From positions 14,268,501-14,332,500 of the forward strand of contig OU015568.1 of the NCBI GenBank assembly GCA_907165135.1: 64,000 bases of DNA. The letters run 5' to 3'. The stretch is from Oikopleura dioica (taxonomy: Eukaryota; Chordata; Appendicularia; Copelata; Oikopleuridae). How positions within the stretch are numbered: position 1 is the first letter of the stretch; every line of letters starts with the position of its first letter. A model generated the notes under the pieces. The model had not been told where the DNA came from, did no database searches, and saw only the letters and a program-made list of their open reading frames with translations. The position numbers and the translations under genes were made by a program. Below are positions 33,643-45,189 of this stretch, piece by piece.

Positions 33643-34423
33643 ATGTCCAACGGACGTAATCTTATTTTCAATTTTATACGAAAAAATCCTCTTCCAGTCA
33701 CATCGATAGGTATCTGAAACTTTCAAATTGAAAGCACTGAAATAATTCCCAAAATTCTGGGTCAAAATACAATGTATTCATATTTTTAGTTCATCTTGGA
33801 GCTTATGATGCCTTTCGAATGATTATTGATCACACAAAGCCGTCAGTGGAACTGAAAAAACTGCTCGAAGGAATCGATATGAACAAAAATGGTATCATCG
33901 AAGCTTACGAAGTAGCCACAAATCTCGATGGATTCTCCGAAGAGCTAGAAAATCTTGTCTTAGCGATGCTCGGTAATATTGAACTCATTAATTGAGAGCT
34001 TATTTTCTTGTAGCAAAAGTGGAAATATCCATGAACAACATGACCTTTCCCGACTTTCTAATTCTTCTTTGCCAGAGAAGATTTGATGATTGGGATGGAG
34101 TGGCGATAAATCCCATTCGAGAGCTATTTATTGACTACGATAAAAACTCAAATGAAACGATTGAGAATTCAGGTAATTCTTATTACCTTGATCTCTTTTA
34201 TTTGATCGATTAAGAACTGCTGTATTGGCTTCAAAACCACGGTAAAATGATCACTGAGGATCAAGCACGAAGAATGCTTAGGTAAGATCAAATGAGCTTA
34301 ATTATTTTCATTCTTCTGTTCAGTCAAATAGACTCCAATCGTGATGGAATTGTTACTTACCACGACTTCGTCGCCTTATTAGCTGCTAGAGTTCTTACTT
34401 TGATAATGAATAAACAACTATGA
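33643..34423 (+). CDS. EF-hand calcium-binding protein (calmodulin-like, with three recognisable hands)
   Basis: About 200 aa. Start MSNGRNLIFNF (ATG 33643), first intron from 33707 to ~33786, then short introns. EF loops: DMNKNGIIEAYE (about 33880), DYDKNSNETIEN (about 34135; position 6 is Asn-Glu rather than Gly, so possibly weak), and DSNRDGIVTYHD (about 34330; good consensus). Ends LTLIMNKQL. The arrangement resembles calmodulin/centrin-like or mitochondrial-carrier-type EF modules, but the specific family is not clear. The next gene begins 46 bases after its stop on the same strand, so co-transcription is possible. Confidence 0.7.
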
Positions 34424-34469
34424 TACTTTGGAAAAGTCCATAAAGCGGAAACGCAAAGAGCGATCGCTA

Positions 34470-36706
34470 ATGAAGGGAAAATTTTTATTATTTTTTTCAA
34501 CGCAAGTAAATGCAGGTATCAAAGAGATATCGGACTCATTCGCATCATCAATAAATCTGCAGAATGGCGACAGATCTGTTGCGAATCTTAATGCTTCAAG
34601 TGGACTTTTCTCTGACGGAAAAGTTGAAAATGATTTGCAAAAACAAAAATTGGATTCTGAAAGGTAGAGAGTACGATTTTCAGTTTATTCTTTCGTTTTC
34701 TATAGAAAGCGCAAGAGACCACCAAATATTGTATTTATGCTCGGCGACGACCATGGTCAAGGTGATTTGCCATGGACAAATGACTACTTGAGTGATAAAC
34801 TTCCCAATCTGATGAAAATGCGACGGAGAAGTACACTTGTAGAAAATCATTACACTGCTGCTAAATGCTCCCCGTCACGAGGTCAAATAATGACAGGAAG
34901 GAACCACGAGAAGACAGGATTCAATTATATCGCCGAACACTGTTTGGATAAGTTTCTTCCGCCAAATATGCCCTTCATGTCTGAGTATTTCAAGCAGATC
35001 GGGTATAAGACTCATCATGTCGGCAAATGGCATCTCGGCTTTGGACATTGGACGCAGACTCCAACTGCCAAAGGCTTCGACACTTCTTACCATACTCTTG
35101 GAGGCTATGCAGACTATTGGAATTTTCAGTCTACCTCGCCACCTAATTGCAAAAATGCACAGGGCTTGTTTGCTGGTTACGACATGTACAACGCGACCAC
35201 TGCTGATGGTCGAAGTCATGTTTATAATCGAGCCGACGTTAAGAACACTGACGAGTACTTGACTTATCATATGACAGACGTTGCAAAGGATATCATCTTG
35301 AATTCAAGTAAGAAGTCAGAACAAAGCAATATAACATTTGATTTTAAGATGAACCTTTTCTCCTTTACAATGCGTTCCATGCTCCTCATTTTCCTCTCCA
35401 CGCTCCGAAAGAACTTCGAGTTCAGTTCCTTGATGATCTTGCTCCTGAGTCTGCTATACCTAGATCGTTGACAAACCGAGGAGAAACCAGGTCTGTTTAT
35501 GCTCCGAAATTCGGACGACATCTAAAGACAAATTTAGGGATTCAATAATTGTGAAGCTAGATAGTGTTGCGCATCTAGGACCGTTTGTGTCTACGAGAGA
35601 ACATATTCTCGGCGATTCTCTACGAAATTACGGAAATTTCAAATTCAACGTTGACGATGCAGAAGAGCGAGATTATGTACTCCGTGTCGCTCGAGCAATG
35701 TATTTCTCAAATGTTAAAGCTCTCGACATTGCGATCGGTGAAATATTCGAAGCTCTTGAAAATGCAGGAAAACTCGACAATACGATCGTTATCTACGCTG
35801 GTGATAATGGAGCAGCAGTAGAGAATTTTCAGAGCTCTGGTGATCTGCGGGGATATAAAGGAGGCGCCTTTGAAGGTGGTGTCAGGACATTTGCCCTAAT
35901 ATCTGGACCTGGAATTAACCCGGGTGCAACGTATAAAGGCATTTTCCAAAGTACAGATTGGCTCCCGACTCTTTTAGCGGCTACTGATCAGTACAAACTT
36001 CCGCTTGAGGGTAAGATATTAACAAAACGAAAAGAATAAAATGTCACGAACTCAGCACTTGATGGAGTCAATCAATTTGAAGCAATCACTTCTCTTGAAC
36101 AGCCTGGGCCAAGGCAGGAAGCACATTTATTCTACTCCCGAACAGGTTAGTACACGGATCCGTTAGGTTAATCATTTATGCAGACAAACGAAAACTGAAA
36201 AACCGAACACAAGTGGGTCCGCTCTTCGCGATGCGCTGGAAAAACTTCAAGATAATTGGTGGCATGCCGAAGATGGAGTTATCGAAAGGGAAACAAATGG
36301 ATAACGAGCAGCCATTTATGTGGTATTCTTTTCCAGAGAAGTCAATTCTACAAGACCAGATTGAGCTTGGTTCAAATAATGACTGGAAGTCAGCCGATCC
36401 TTGGAACGAAAATCAACAAGTAACGAACACAACACTCATTTTCATTGTTGATTTCAGTGGTGGCTCTTCAACTTGGAAAACGACCCAAATGAACGCAAAA
36501 ACCTCTTGCGAACATGTAAATCTTCATGCTACGAAGACTACGCAGTTTTCCATCAACTGAGGAAAAAGATTCAAGCTCATAAATCAACGATGAGGGATCT
36601 TGCACCGAAGCCGGTTCCAGAAGGTGCTCCTAAATGCTCCCCACTTGGAAGCCGGAATTGGAAGGATTGCTGGTGGGTTCCGGGTTATCTTGATATCACT
36701 GAATAG
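34470..36706 (+). CDS. Arylsulfatase B-like sulfatase
   Basis: Sulfate ester hydrolase of the ARSB/ARSI/ARSJ group, secreted or lysosomal. Signal-like start MKGKFLLFFSTQVNAG. Metal-binding LGDDHGQGD, the formylglycine site CSPSRGQIMTGR (Cys is converted to formylglycine), YKTHHVGKWHLGF, EPFLLYNAFHAPHFPL, and the second metal site YAGDNGAAVENF are all present. Introns: 34665-34705, about 35309-35361, about 35493-35537, 36012-36052, about 36147-36180 and 36419-36458, all GT-AG; skipping the third restores the conserved run into the ALDIAIGEIFEAL helix. Ends PGYLDITE at 36706. Catalytic residues look intact, so it should be active. Which substrate (dermatan sulfate or other) cannot be said. Confidence 0.88.
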
Positions 36707-36946
36707 ATTTCTTTGCCTGCTAACTGCTTCGTTTGAACTGCATTAAAGAATATGTTTTGTGATACGATGGAGTGTATTCGTGATAAGTGAGGCAGTACAG
36801 TAGGAACTTAGGAATGTGAAAGTTTAAACAGGTGGACAATTGTAAATTGTTCGTGAAATTTAAAAAACACTGCCAGTTTATTGCCTTCTCAGGACTTCGT
36901 TCTAGAGCGGTTGCCTTAAATATGGTTTGAGCATTTGGCTAGATAT

Positions 36947-39585
36947 TTATCTTTTACCAAGGCTAGCCTTGGTGCTGTTGAGAGTAGAGTCGCGACCAGA
37001 AGTATCAAAGAGCGCTCTTTCCCATGCCACTTCCACTGGCTTTCTGGAGCTATTCTAAAATAAGAAGTCAGCAAAAGCGAAAAATATATAAAATAGTACC
37101 TTCATAGTGTATTCCTTTGTTTTCGGAGGAATGATGAAGCGGCTTCCTGCTGAGGAGACTTTCTCCTCATCTTTTATCGTGACAATGATGTCTCCAAAGA
37201 CAACCTTGTAGACGACGTTTTCGATCTCGGAGGTAGAGCCGCTCACTAAAAGATACATTATTAATAATTAAATTGAGGTTAATAAAAATAAAAATAAGTA
37301 CTTGATGTGACTGTTAACTTACGGAAGCTGGAGGTCGAAAAGAATAGAGTTCCAGTAGAATAGTGTCGGCTTTTGAAGGTTGTCTTCGAGTAGAAGTGAC
37401 CAACCAAAGGTCCGAGGTTAGTGAAAGCAAGTGGAGAGGATTCACCAGGTTCGCATCCAACTCGCCATTTGGCTCTCACCTCAGAAGATACAAAGGTAGA
37501 GACATCTTCAATTTCGCCATCACTGCCTTCAATGGTTGCAGTCGGGTCGGTGATTGTTCCGATCGTCCAGCCAAGTTTTTCTTCCGCGTAGATATCATCG
37601 ATAGGCTCGCTGATGGGAGCTTTGCCAAACCTCTTGAGTCGCTCGAATCTAGTCATCGTCGATGGGCATTTCTTGTCCTTCTGAGTCTTTGGCATTTTCT
37701 TGTGCAGCTCGGCCTCGGAGATGAATCCGAACTCGCCTCGATTGATTTGTTCTTCGGTAAGCATCGGCCGGATATCCGTCAAGTCGTTGGTCTTTTTCAC
37801 CGCGCCACGCTCGAAACGAATGCGTTTTGACCGTCGGATAGCATTAGGTGGCGGAGTTCTGATCGGTATCACGTAATCGAGGAGAATTTCGCCCACTGGC
37901 GAGTCACTTCGTTGCGCTCGAATCTCGTCTCGTGCGATGACACTCTTTCGCTTCTCCTTTTTGGACTTTTTCTTGCTTCCTTTTTCTCGTCCTACGTGCT
38001 CGTTCGGGTCTGGCTCGAATGTTCTGACCTCGTCGGGAGCAATAGAGAAGCGCGCAGACTTCCGTCGACCTTGCTTGGTCTTCTCGACAGGAGGCGGCTG
38101 GTCGTCATCTTTTACTTCCTCATCTATACTCTCGTTGTTCTCAACAGGAGGTGGATCGAAAACAGGAACTTCATCGTCGCCAACAGAAGCTTCCAAAATG
38201 CCTGGATCGAGTTCAGAGTGCGAGAAATTAGGTCGTTCAGGAGTAGCGACCGCTGTGTTCTCGTTCTGCTCTGAAGCCTCTATGACAGGAGATTTTTGTC
38301 TCTCATTCGATGAAGGTTCGCCGGCCGTTTTCGTTGAAGCAGCTTTTTTCTTCCGGCGAGATTCTAACGCAGACGTGTCCTCTTCTTCGTTCTCGGCTAA
38401 GTGGACGGAATCAACCTCCGTCTCTTTGGCAACTTTCTTCGGTCGACCTCGCTTCTTCTTTTCTGATTTACTCACGACAGCCTCGCTCTCTGGCTCGACG
38501 ACTTTCTTCGGTCGACCTCGCTTTTTCTTTTCTGATTTACTCTCCACAGCCTCGCTCTCTATTTTCTCGGTTTCGGCTTCCGGCGCATCCTTTCTCTTTT
38601 CAGTCTCGTGTTTTCGTGGACGGCCTCTTTTCTTCTTCTGTCCGATTGTGACTGTCTCATTAGCATCTTCAATCATATCCTCGAGCTGCACGGATTTCTC
38701 AGCCTTCTTACTGCCACTTTCAATCGTGACAGTTTCATTCACAGCATCAGGCAGATCTTTAGACTTCGGCTTTGCAATTCGAGCGGGCGGCCCTCGCTGT
38801 TGAACGGGAGTTGATTGATGGGTCGGATCGAATGCACTGATGTCGGAGAAGTTGATAGTCGCAGAAGCAGCAGCAGAGGTTCCTTCGTCGGTAATTTCGC
38901 CCTCGGGAATTTTAGGAATAGTGAATGTTCGATTGGAGGGCTCCGTCACCGAAGAGGGAGCTTGCTGGTCCACAACGAATGTTGTTGAGCCTCTAACACT
39001 TCCCGTCGGAGCTTCGGCAGCTGCTTCCTCCTGGGCTACGACATCGGTGATCGTACGAGTGGATGTTTCCCCATCAGCATGTTTCTTTGCCGCTGTCGAA
39101 ATTTCTGGAGTCGCTTCTCCCTCGGATTCGGCCACCTCTTCCTCTGACTCAGATACTTCATCTTCAGCTGCTGCAGCTCGCTCTCTCTGGAGCTTTCGAA
39201 AAGCTTCCTTCGCCTCCGCTTCTCGTCGAGCGCGATCCTCCGCTTTTCGCTGTCGTTTGGCTTCTTTTCGCGCTTCTCGCTCTTTTTTACGTTCTTCTTT
39301 GGCAGCGAGCAGCTCAGAAATTTTGCGCTGGTTTTCCTTCTGCTCCTCCATATTCTTTTTGTACTTTTCAGCGAGCGCTTCTATCTGAGCGAGTTCCGCC
39401 CCATTCTTTGCCGATTGAATTTTCTTCGCTTCTTCAGTTCTATCCGGCGTTTGACCATTCCGTTGAACTGGAGTGAGCGGTTTCTCAGCAGATCGTCTCT
39501 TCGCTGGAGGACTTTTGGTTTCCTCGTTGTTACGAAGAGTCGACTGGTCGTCTGTCAACTCCCAGTTCGAGTTTCCAGTCGCCAT
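36947..39585 (-). CDS. CENPC: CENP-C homologue, centromere protein with AT-hook-like repeats and C-terminal cupin
   Basis: Inner-kinetochore protein that binds CENP-A nucleosomes. Large first exon (39585-~37329) and two short ones. Residues 50-130 are a charged coiled coil (KERKKEREARKEAKRQRK). Three AT-hook-type KKKRGRP(R/K)K motifs lie near 38630, 38520 and 38450. A CENP-C-motif-like RRSKRIRFERG is at about 37820. The C-terminus (about 37410-37100) reads as a small cupin: STGTLFFSTSSF...YKVVFGDIIVTI...SRFIIPPKTKEYTMK, the order of the CENP-C dimerisation domain. Intron 37249-37328 and intron ~37055-37100 are GT-AG. Odd points: the motif lacks the usual Pro and Trp. About 840 aa. Homology rests on the motif plus cupin and is fairly but not fully certain. 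Gene starts 100 bases after the stop of a small upstream gene. Confidence 0.75.
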
Positions 39586-39685
39586 CGAATTCGACTTCCG
39601 CTTGAGCGCAACGTTGTCGACGATTTGCTATTTAGAGATAACAACTTTTCAAAATGATAAAAATCACCCGCGAAAGTATTAAAAT

Positions 39686-39951
39686 TCAGTTGCTATCTCT
39701 TTCCTGGATCGGCTGCGGAGCTGGCGCCGTTGACGCGATGGTGCTGGTCGTCAGGTCGCTCCAACGACTGTCTCCAGTTTGATCCATCGTCGACGCCTCG
39801 TTCTGGTCATGTTCTGAAGAAAAATGAGATCATTAACGGCATTACAAGGCTTGTACTTACGGTCAAAAAGTCCACCAGGACCACGGCGGTTGAGGCGGTC
39901 AATTCGGACTTGCTGGACTGTTCGACGCGTCTTTTTCTTTTGTTTCGCCAT
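39686..39951 (-). CDS. Small basic protein of unknown function
   Basis: 72 aa from two exons: MAKQKKKTRRTVQQVRIDR...GPGGLFD, a GT-AG intron from about 39862 to 39816, then QHDQNEASTMDQTGD...PIQERDSN. Basic N-terminus and polar C-terminus; no domain recognised. The coding frame is supported by clean splice sites and by removal of stops. It lies just upstream of CENPC on the same strand (100 bases between stop and ATG) and may be its operon partner. Confidence 0.5.
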
Positions 39952-40493
39952 CCCGATTTCAGTTATCTAAATCAGGAGTAATTAATTAAAATTAATAGAA
40001 GATAATGTCAGATTAAAAATTTGAAACGCTGATGAGTATTCTAGAGAAGATTCAGAAGAAGTTTGAATAAGAAAGTACTTTTTCAAACTCAATAGGGGCA
40101 ACTCTCTTTAAAAAATAAAATTGATGTCTCTCGTGTTTCTGAAACTCTGCTTTTGACCGTGACGAATCACAACTGAGCGTTTCTGCGAAATCTAGAGAAT
40201 ATGGCACCGGTGGGCCAATGGCGCGCCAGGGCGACCACAAGATGCCGTCGAAAATCTTGTGACGTCATCCTTGATTTCAGTTGCGATTGCGCGGTTTCTA
40301 GGGAAATTCTGCTCCTTTTTCGAAGTCTTAGAACTTTATTGACAAGTTTATTAAATAAACTTTCGAATGGGCGCTCATCTCGGAGCTGAAGAAAATCATG
40401 GATGAAAAATTTCGGAGGTAGAAGCGGATTGTTTCAATAGAAATAGTCTTTTGTAGCGAATAGGTCTGGTTCCTTCTTTCTTATTCCGGGTTT
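39952..40493. promoter_or_regulatory. Upstream region with CCAAT and TGACGTCA sites; MON1 3' flank
   Basis: CCAAT at 40215-40219 inside a GC-rich patch, and a perfect TGACGTCA at 40260-40267, about 260-310 bases upstream of the small gene at 39951 (minus strand). An AATAAA on the minus strand near 40350 can serve MON1. No coding frame of note; the open frame 40052-40240 looks random. Confidence 0.4.
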
Positions 40494-42038
40494 TCAATTT
40501 GTCGATCTATCCTTTTTATCCAGAAAACAAAAACCGGTTCCTAAGCCAGGAAAGCAACTTTGTAATACTTTGAATGACGACTTTTCTTCTGACAAGGGGA
40601 CCGAAAGCAGCAAAGAGGATAAAGTTTTTGTCTTCCAAACAACATTGACGCTTTGAATATTCGAGCGATACAGTAGCTTCACTTCGCCAGAAGTAATCAT
40701 CGAAAATAAAGCTCGATATCTTGCTAAAGTGTCGCCATCGAAACCAGCTGGTACAGTTACTAAAATTTAAATCAAGAAAAGAACGACTGAAAAGTACAAA
40801 CCTTGATTATTTGAGTTACTGCAGTACATAAAGTGTTTGATCTGTGGAATGCCTGCATCGGTAGTAACGTAGTTTTCAGCTGATTCTAGCACACAATGTA
40901 TTAGTTTCTTCGAAGCAAGTTTTTTCGCGATGTTGTCTTTGACTTTCCGAAGCTCGTGAAAAGTATCAGGAGAGCGGTTGTTTGAGATCAGGACAAGGCA
41001 CATTCGATCGTCTGATCTGACATCGAGTTAGTCGGAATACATGTCAAAAAGTACTCACTCGGGTATGTAAGAAATATGAGCTTGGAGAGAATAAGATTCT
41101 TCAAGTCTTGGAAGACAAATTGGAAGCCAAACTTCAGAATCTTTCAGACTCTGCTGGTTTTTGAGAAGATTTAGCAAAAGAAGAATGTCGATAGGATGAA
41201 ATTTCGGAATGTTTTTGTCCTAAAAAATTGAATCGTTTCTTCGTCAATCCTTTCTCCTACCTGGCACATGCATAAAACACGCGAGTCCAGGCAGAGAAGG
41301 CTGAAAACAAGGCCAGGTTCGTCGCCAGGGTCGCGGCAAGACGATAAAATGGAACCGATTTGATCGCGTTTTGATGCTTGAAGAGGAATGAGTTGAATTG
41401 ACTGTAAGAAAAACGCTGGATCGCTGAAAACAAATTTCGCTTCTAATGATTGTGCCCTGGACTTACGTTTCTATTGAGTCGCAAATTGAGTGAAGAAATC
41501 TCTCTGACCCGGAAATATATCGACGAAGATCGAAGGTCGAGTTCATTTCGTATCGTCTTTTTATTTCACCGCCGGATATCAAGCTCAAAATTTGATCCCT
41601 AACAATTTGCAGCTCAAAGTTCATCTGTTTCCCCGTTCCAAATCCGATTGCCACTAAAATGCTTAAAATGGTTCAAAGTACAAAAGGATACCTAAAATAA
41701 GTGGCTCGACATGATAGTAGACCATCTTTCGACCCCCTCCGAGTTCGATCTCGTGAAGTTCATCGTCATTTTCTTCGACAATCGAGAAGAGCGTGTAAAG
41801 AATTCCCATCAACGCCGAGGTCACTTCCTCGTCGCCATGTCGTGCCCAAACTGGTTTGCCGGCTTTGGTAAAGACCAGAACGTGTTTTAGACTGAAATAT
41901 TTTTTTACAATGACTGCCAAACAATCATTTGTACCTTGGGTCAAATTTGTCAAAGAGATGCAGTTCTTTTTTATTTTCACTTTTTTCAAATATCTCGGCG
42001 ACATCATTCTCGTCCAGTTCTGGCTCATTTTCCGACAT
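40494..42038 (-). CDS. MON1: Vacuolar fusion protein MON1 (Rab7 GEF subunit)
   Basis: Works with CCZ1 as the exchange factor that converts early (Rab5) to late (Rab7) endosomes. Start MSENEPELDENDVAEIFEKS at 42038; after a short intron, LKHVLVFTKAGKPVWARHGDEE opens the first longin domain. Later landmarks: GGGRKMVYYHVEPLIL, QILSLISGGEIKRRYEM, FDLRRYISGSERFL and the C-terminal GIPQIKHFMYCSNSNNQ, each in the order of animal MON1. About eight short GT-AG introns. Ends DKKDRSTN at 40494. Roughly 430-450 aa, shorter than the human protein mainly through a trimmed acidic N-terminus. Only 97 bases separate it from the MRE11 stop. Confidence 0.9.
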
Positions 42039-42135
42039 TTCTAAATTAAATATTCCTTTATTAAAGTAAGTGGAGGAATGTGTGTGTTAAATGACAATGA
42101 AGTGAGGGCAGTGGATTTATAAATTTCGAAAGTTC
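42039..42135 (-). promoter_or_regulatory. MRE11-MON1 intercistronic spacer with poly(A) signal and candidate spliced-leader acceptor
   Basis: On the minus strand AATAAA (42057-42062) is followed 15 bases later by AATTTAG (AG at 42041-42042), then AA and the MON1 ATG. This order, 3' end signal then acceptor right before the next start codon, is what operons resolved by trans-splicing look like. Confidence 0.5.
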
Positions 42136-44221
42136 TCAATTCGCCTTCTTCCTTGTGTATTTTCGCTTTTTCGTTGGGCTCTTCGAGAGCGGCGTCAAAT
42201 TGAGCTTCTGAGTCGCTGATTTATTTTGAGAAGTCCTCGCTCTTTCTCGCGCTTGCGCGACCATCTCGTCTGGTTTGTATTCTTTCAGATCTTCCAGACG
42301 GAGTTTTTGAAGAAAGCGCTGAATGTCTCTTGCACATTCGACTGGATCGGTTGACGATTCGGTCATGATCTGTTTGTTTTCATATGCTTTCATGAAGTTT
42401 GCGGCAGCTGAAGACAAATTTATGTACTCCAAAAGTTTTTGCTAATGATTAAACCTCGGTCATAAAGGAAGTCTTTGAACGCCTTGATACGATCCGGTAA
42501 TTCATTGAGTCCTTTGAGTGTTGTTTCTCCTTCCAATTCATCTATTTTTCCTTCAGGGAGATACATAAACGAGTTTTCTCGATAAATTAAATATCTTTTC
42601 TGATAATTTCATTCGAATATCTCTTCCTTGAATAATATTCGTCATCGCAATCTCATGAAGGAATTCTAACGGTTCATTTTCTGCCAAATTCTTCTCAATA
42701 ATCGGCAGCATCGCCTGCCGTTCTTCCGCAAAGATCGCCGCGTCCATTTCATCGAAGCCAAAAAATTTGCTCGACCTTTCTTTCTTCATGATTGGATTTT
42801 TATACTTGACAATGTCGGTATTGATCGCATATTCTTTCGCGTCTTTCGCGGTTAAGAATTCGCGAAGCTTCATTTTTGGTATCCCCGCTTCTTGGAGCAC
42901 TCTCAATCGCAGTAGAGGCATCTCTGGAGCTAATTTGCGTGACTTTTGTCGTTTTAAATCGCACTCTTGCTTCATGTCTTTCACTTGAGCGAGGATAATG
43001 CTCGCGATTTGCTGCTTTAGCTGCTTCACATCTTCTACTTCGAAATCGACATAGTCGGACTAAAAATTTTATCCATTTGGAAAGAGAAATGAATTTTTTA
43101 CGAGGACAAAGTCGCGGAAAATGAAGATTCTTGACGTGTCCAGCGGGATTTTATCATGTCGCCAAAAGAGCTCGTTCTTTTTTCGTCGAATCGTCAACAT
43201 TCCAATACGCCTTTGCTCGAGTTCACCGTTAGTGAGCGAAGTGACAACCGTTGCTCCTGGCTGGTCAATGAGTGTTCGCTTGTCTGCTCGCCAGTCGTAC
43301 TTTTGATCGTGTTCGTGGCCCCAGAGAACGTAGTCGATGAAGTCGGGAATCTCATCATCTTGGTAATAGTCTGTCTTCGAAGATCTGAAGTAACGCATTA
43401 GTTTCTGAGCGACTTAATCATTTGGAACCTCGGCACACGATTTTGATGAACAACGAGAATATTGAAATAATCTTCGTGATCTTCAGGAACCTCAAAAACC
43501 ACGTTCCCAAGATCGACGATTGACCTGAAGCGCATATCTGTGATCCAGCCCCAACCATAAATTGCAATCTTAGTCTGTCCTTTCTGGAGTAGAACTGGAT
43601 AAATTCTCAGTATTCCATCGGAAAGCTTCGTTCTCCGTCCGAATTGACTACAATCCTTTGTTTTAATTCAATTACTTTCTCAAATTTTTACCTCAAAAGA
43701 CCAAGCTCGGCAAAATACTCGAGCACGGTGCTATCTAACTCTCCTGTCGGATTATCATGATTGCCATGGATCGTCATGATCGGCTTAGCAACTGGGAAAT
43801 ACCCGTTTTCCCATCGAGGCAGCGTATCTGGAACTTCTTCGCCTTCGACACAAAAGTTCTTTACTGGATCAGAGAGAAGTCTGAATTTATGATCAACCTC
43901 TCCAGGAACGTACTTCATAAATAATTGTATCGCTCTCTCCAAGACAGAGGCCCTAGAATCAGTCTTAATAATGATCCGCTTTACACGAACTAACGAAGGG
44001 TTGTTCTTTTCGAAAATATCGCCTCCCATAAGGAGAAAATCCGGCTGAGAATTCCCGTAAATTTGAAATATTTCTTCCATCGTATTGAAGGAATCATCGT
44101 GCTGATCTTTGCACGTATGCTTGTAACCCAAGTGAGTATCTGTCGCAATAAGGATCTTGAATGTGTGCTCGTCTTCTATTATATCCTCTGATCTGGATTT
44201 TTCCAGTTTTTTATTTTTCAT
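42136..44221 (-). CDS. MRE11: Double-strand break repair nuclease MRE11
   Basis: Nuclease subunit of the MRE11-RAD50-NBS1 complex. Phosphoesterase motifs in order: ATDTHLGY (I), GGDIFEKN (II), GNHDNP (III), VVHQN (IV region) and the final GHEHDQ. The capping domain follows (about 43330-43060), then the RAD50-binding helical part (QQIASIILAQVKDMK onward, 43029-42553). Five or six short GT-AG introns, e.g. near 43672-43695. The C-terminus is short and basic (SPTKKRKYTRKKAN) with no glycine-arginine-rich region; total about 620-640 aa against about 700 in vertebrates. Start ATG 44221. Probable first gene of an operon with MON1. Confidence 0.92.
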
Positions 44222-44451
44222 CGCACTCTAAAAATTTTATTTTAAGGACATCTGTATTTTTAGGTCACCAGAAGTTTGGTCTCAGGAACAAGGAAAAGGA
44301 TCGGAAAGAAGGCCGATTGCTAATTCTTCCTAGCGAAAGAGGCCTTCTTTCTTTGCCGAACAGAACAAAGTCAGATTTTTTGAGATAGTTACATTTTTCA
44401 GTCATTTTTTTGTTGAAGGTTAGAATAATTAATTGTTCTTTTTTCGAAGAT

Positions 44452-45022
44452 TTAGGCTGATGCTTCTGCAGCGGCTTTCTTCTTGTTTGCGATATCGCGG
44501 ACAGCGGCTTTAATAGCATCCTCGGCCAAAACTGAGCAGTGGAGCTTGACTGGAGGAAGAGAAAGCTCCTGAATTCTTGATCAGAAATGGAAGATAGGGG
44601 GATCTCTTACGGTGGCAATATCTGTGTTCTTAATCTTCTGAGCTTCAGTAGTATGCTTGCCGATCATCATCTCAGTAGCGAGTGAAGAAGAAGCGATGGC
44701 AGATCCGCAGCCAAAGGTCTTGAACTTCGCGTCGATGATCTTTCCGTCATCATCGACCTAAAACCATGATAGAGAATGCTTTGTTGATTCCTTTACCTCG
44801 ATCATGAGTTTCATGACATCACCGCAAGCTGGAGCTCCAACCATGCCAGTTCCGACGTTAACCTTGTTCTTGTCGAGCGAGCCGATGTTTCGAGGATTGT
44901 TGAAATGATCGTGAACCTAAAAAATCTCATTCCAGCAACGTTTCATGAAAAACTCTTACTTTAGCGTGGTAAGCGCGAGCAGCAGTGACGGCTCGAGCTG
45001 ACTTTGATGCGGTTCTCAACAT
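44452..45022 (-). CDS. ISCU: Mitochondrial iron-sulfur cluster scaffold ISCU
   Basis: Scaffold on which Fe-S clusters are built in mitochondria. Starts [19 protein letters not shown], a mitochondrial targeting sequence. Then [16 protein letters not shown]; the three cluster ligands are in [18 protein letters not shown] and [15 protein letters not shown]. Three short introns (about 44920-44960, 44757-44797 and 44571-44610). Ends with an alanine/lysine tail after VRDIANKK, stop at 44452. Complete and conventional. Confidence 0.95.
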
Positions 45023-45189
45023 TTTGTTCTGAAGAGAAAATCTTGATGAGAAACGTCAATCTTGATCTTGAACGAAAGGAGTGTCAATTTTACTTGTGAA
45101 GAGTAGAGAGTTACTGTTAATGTTATTTTACAGACAAGATGAAGAGCTTGTGACGTGTTTTCTTTTTGAAATTTCGGCAGTTTTGTATT

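Noticed and set aside
37363-39682. Long plus-strand open frames opposite CENPC
   Set aside because: They are Ser/Phe-rich complements of a Glu/Lys-rich coding exon; the minus-strand frame has domain matches and splice sites.
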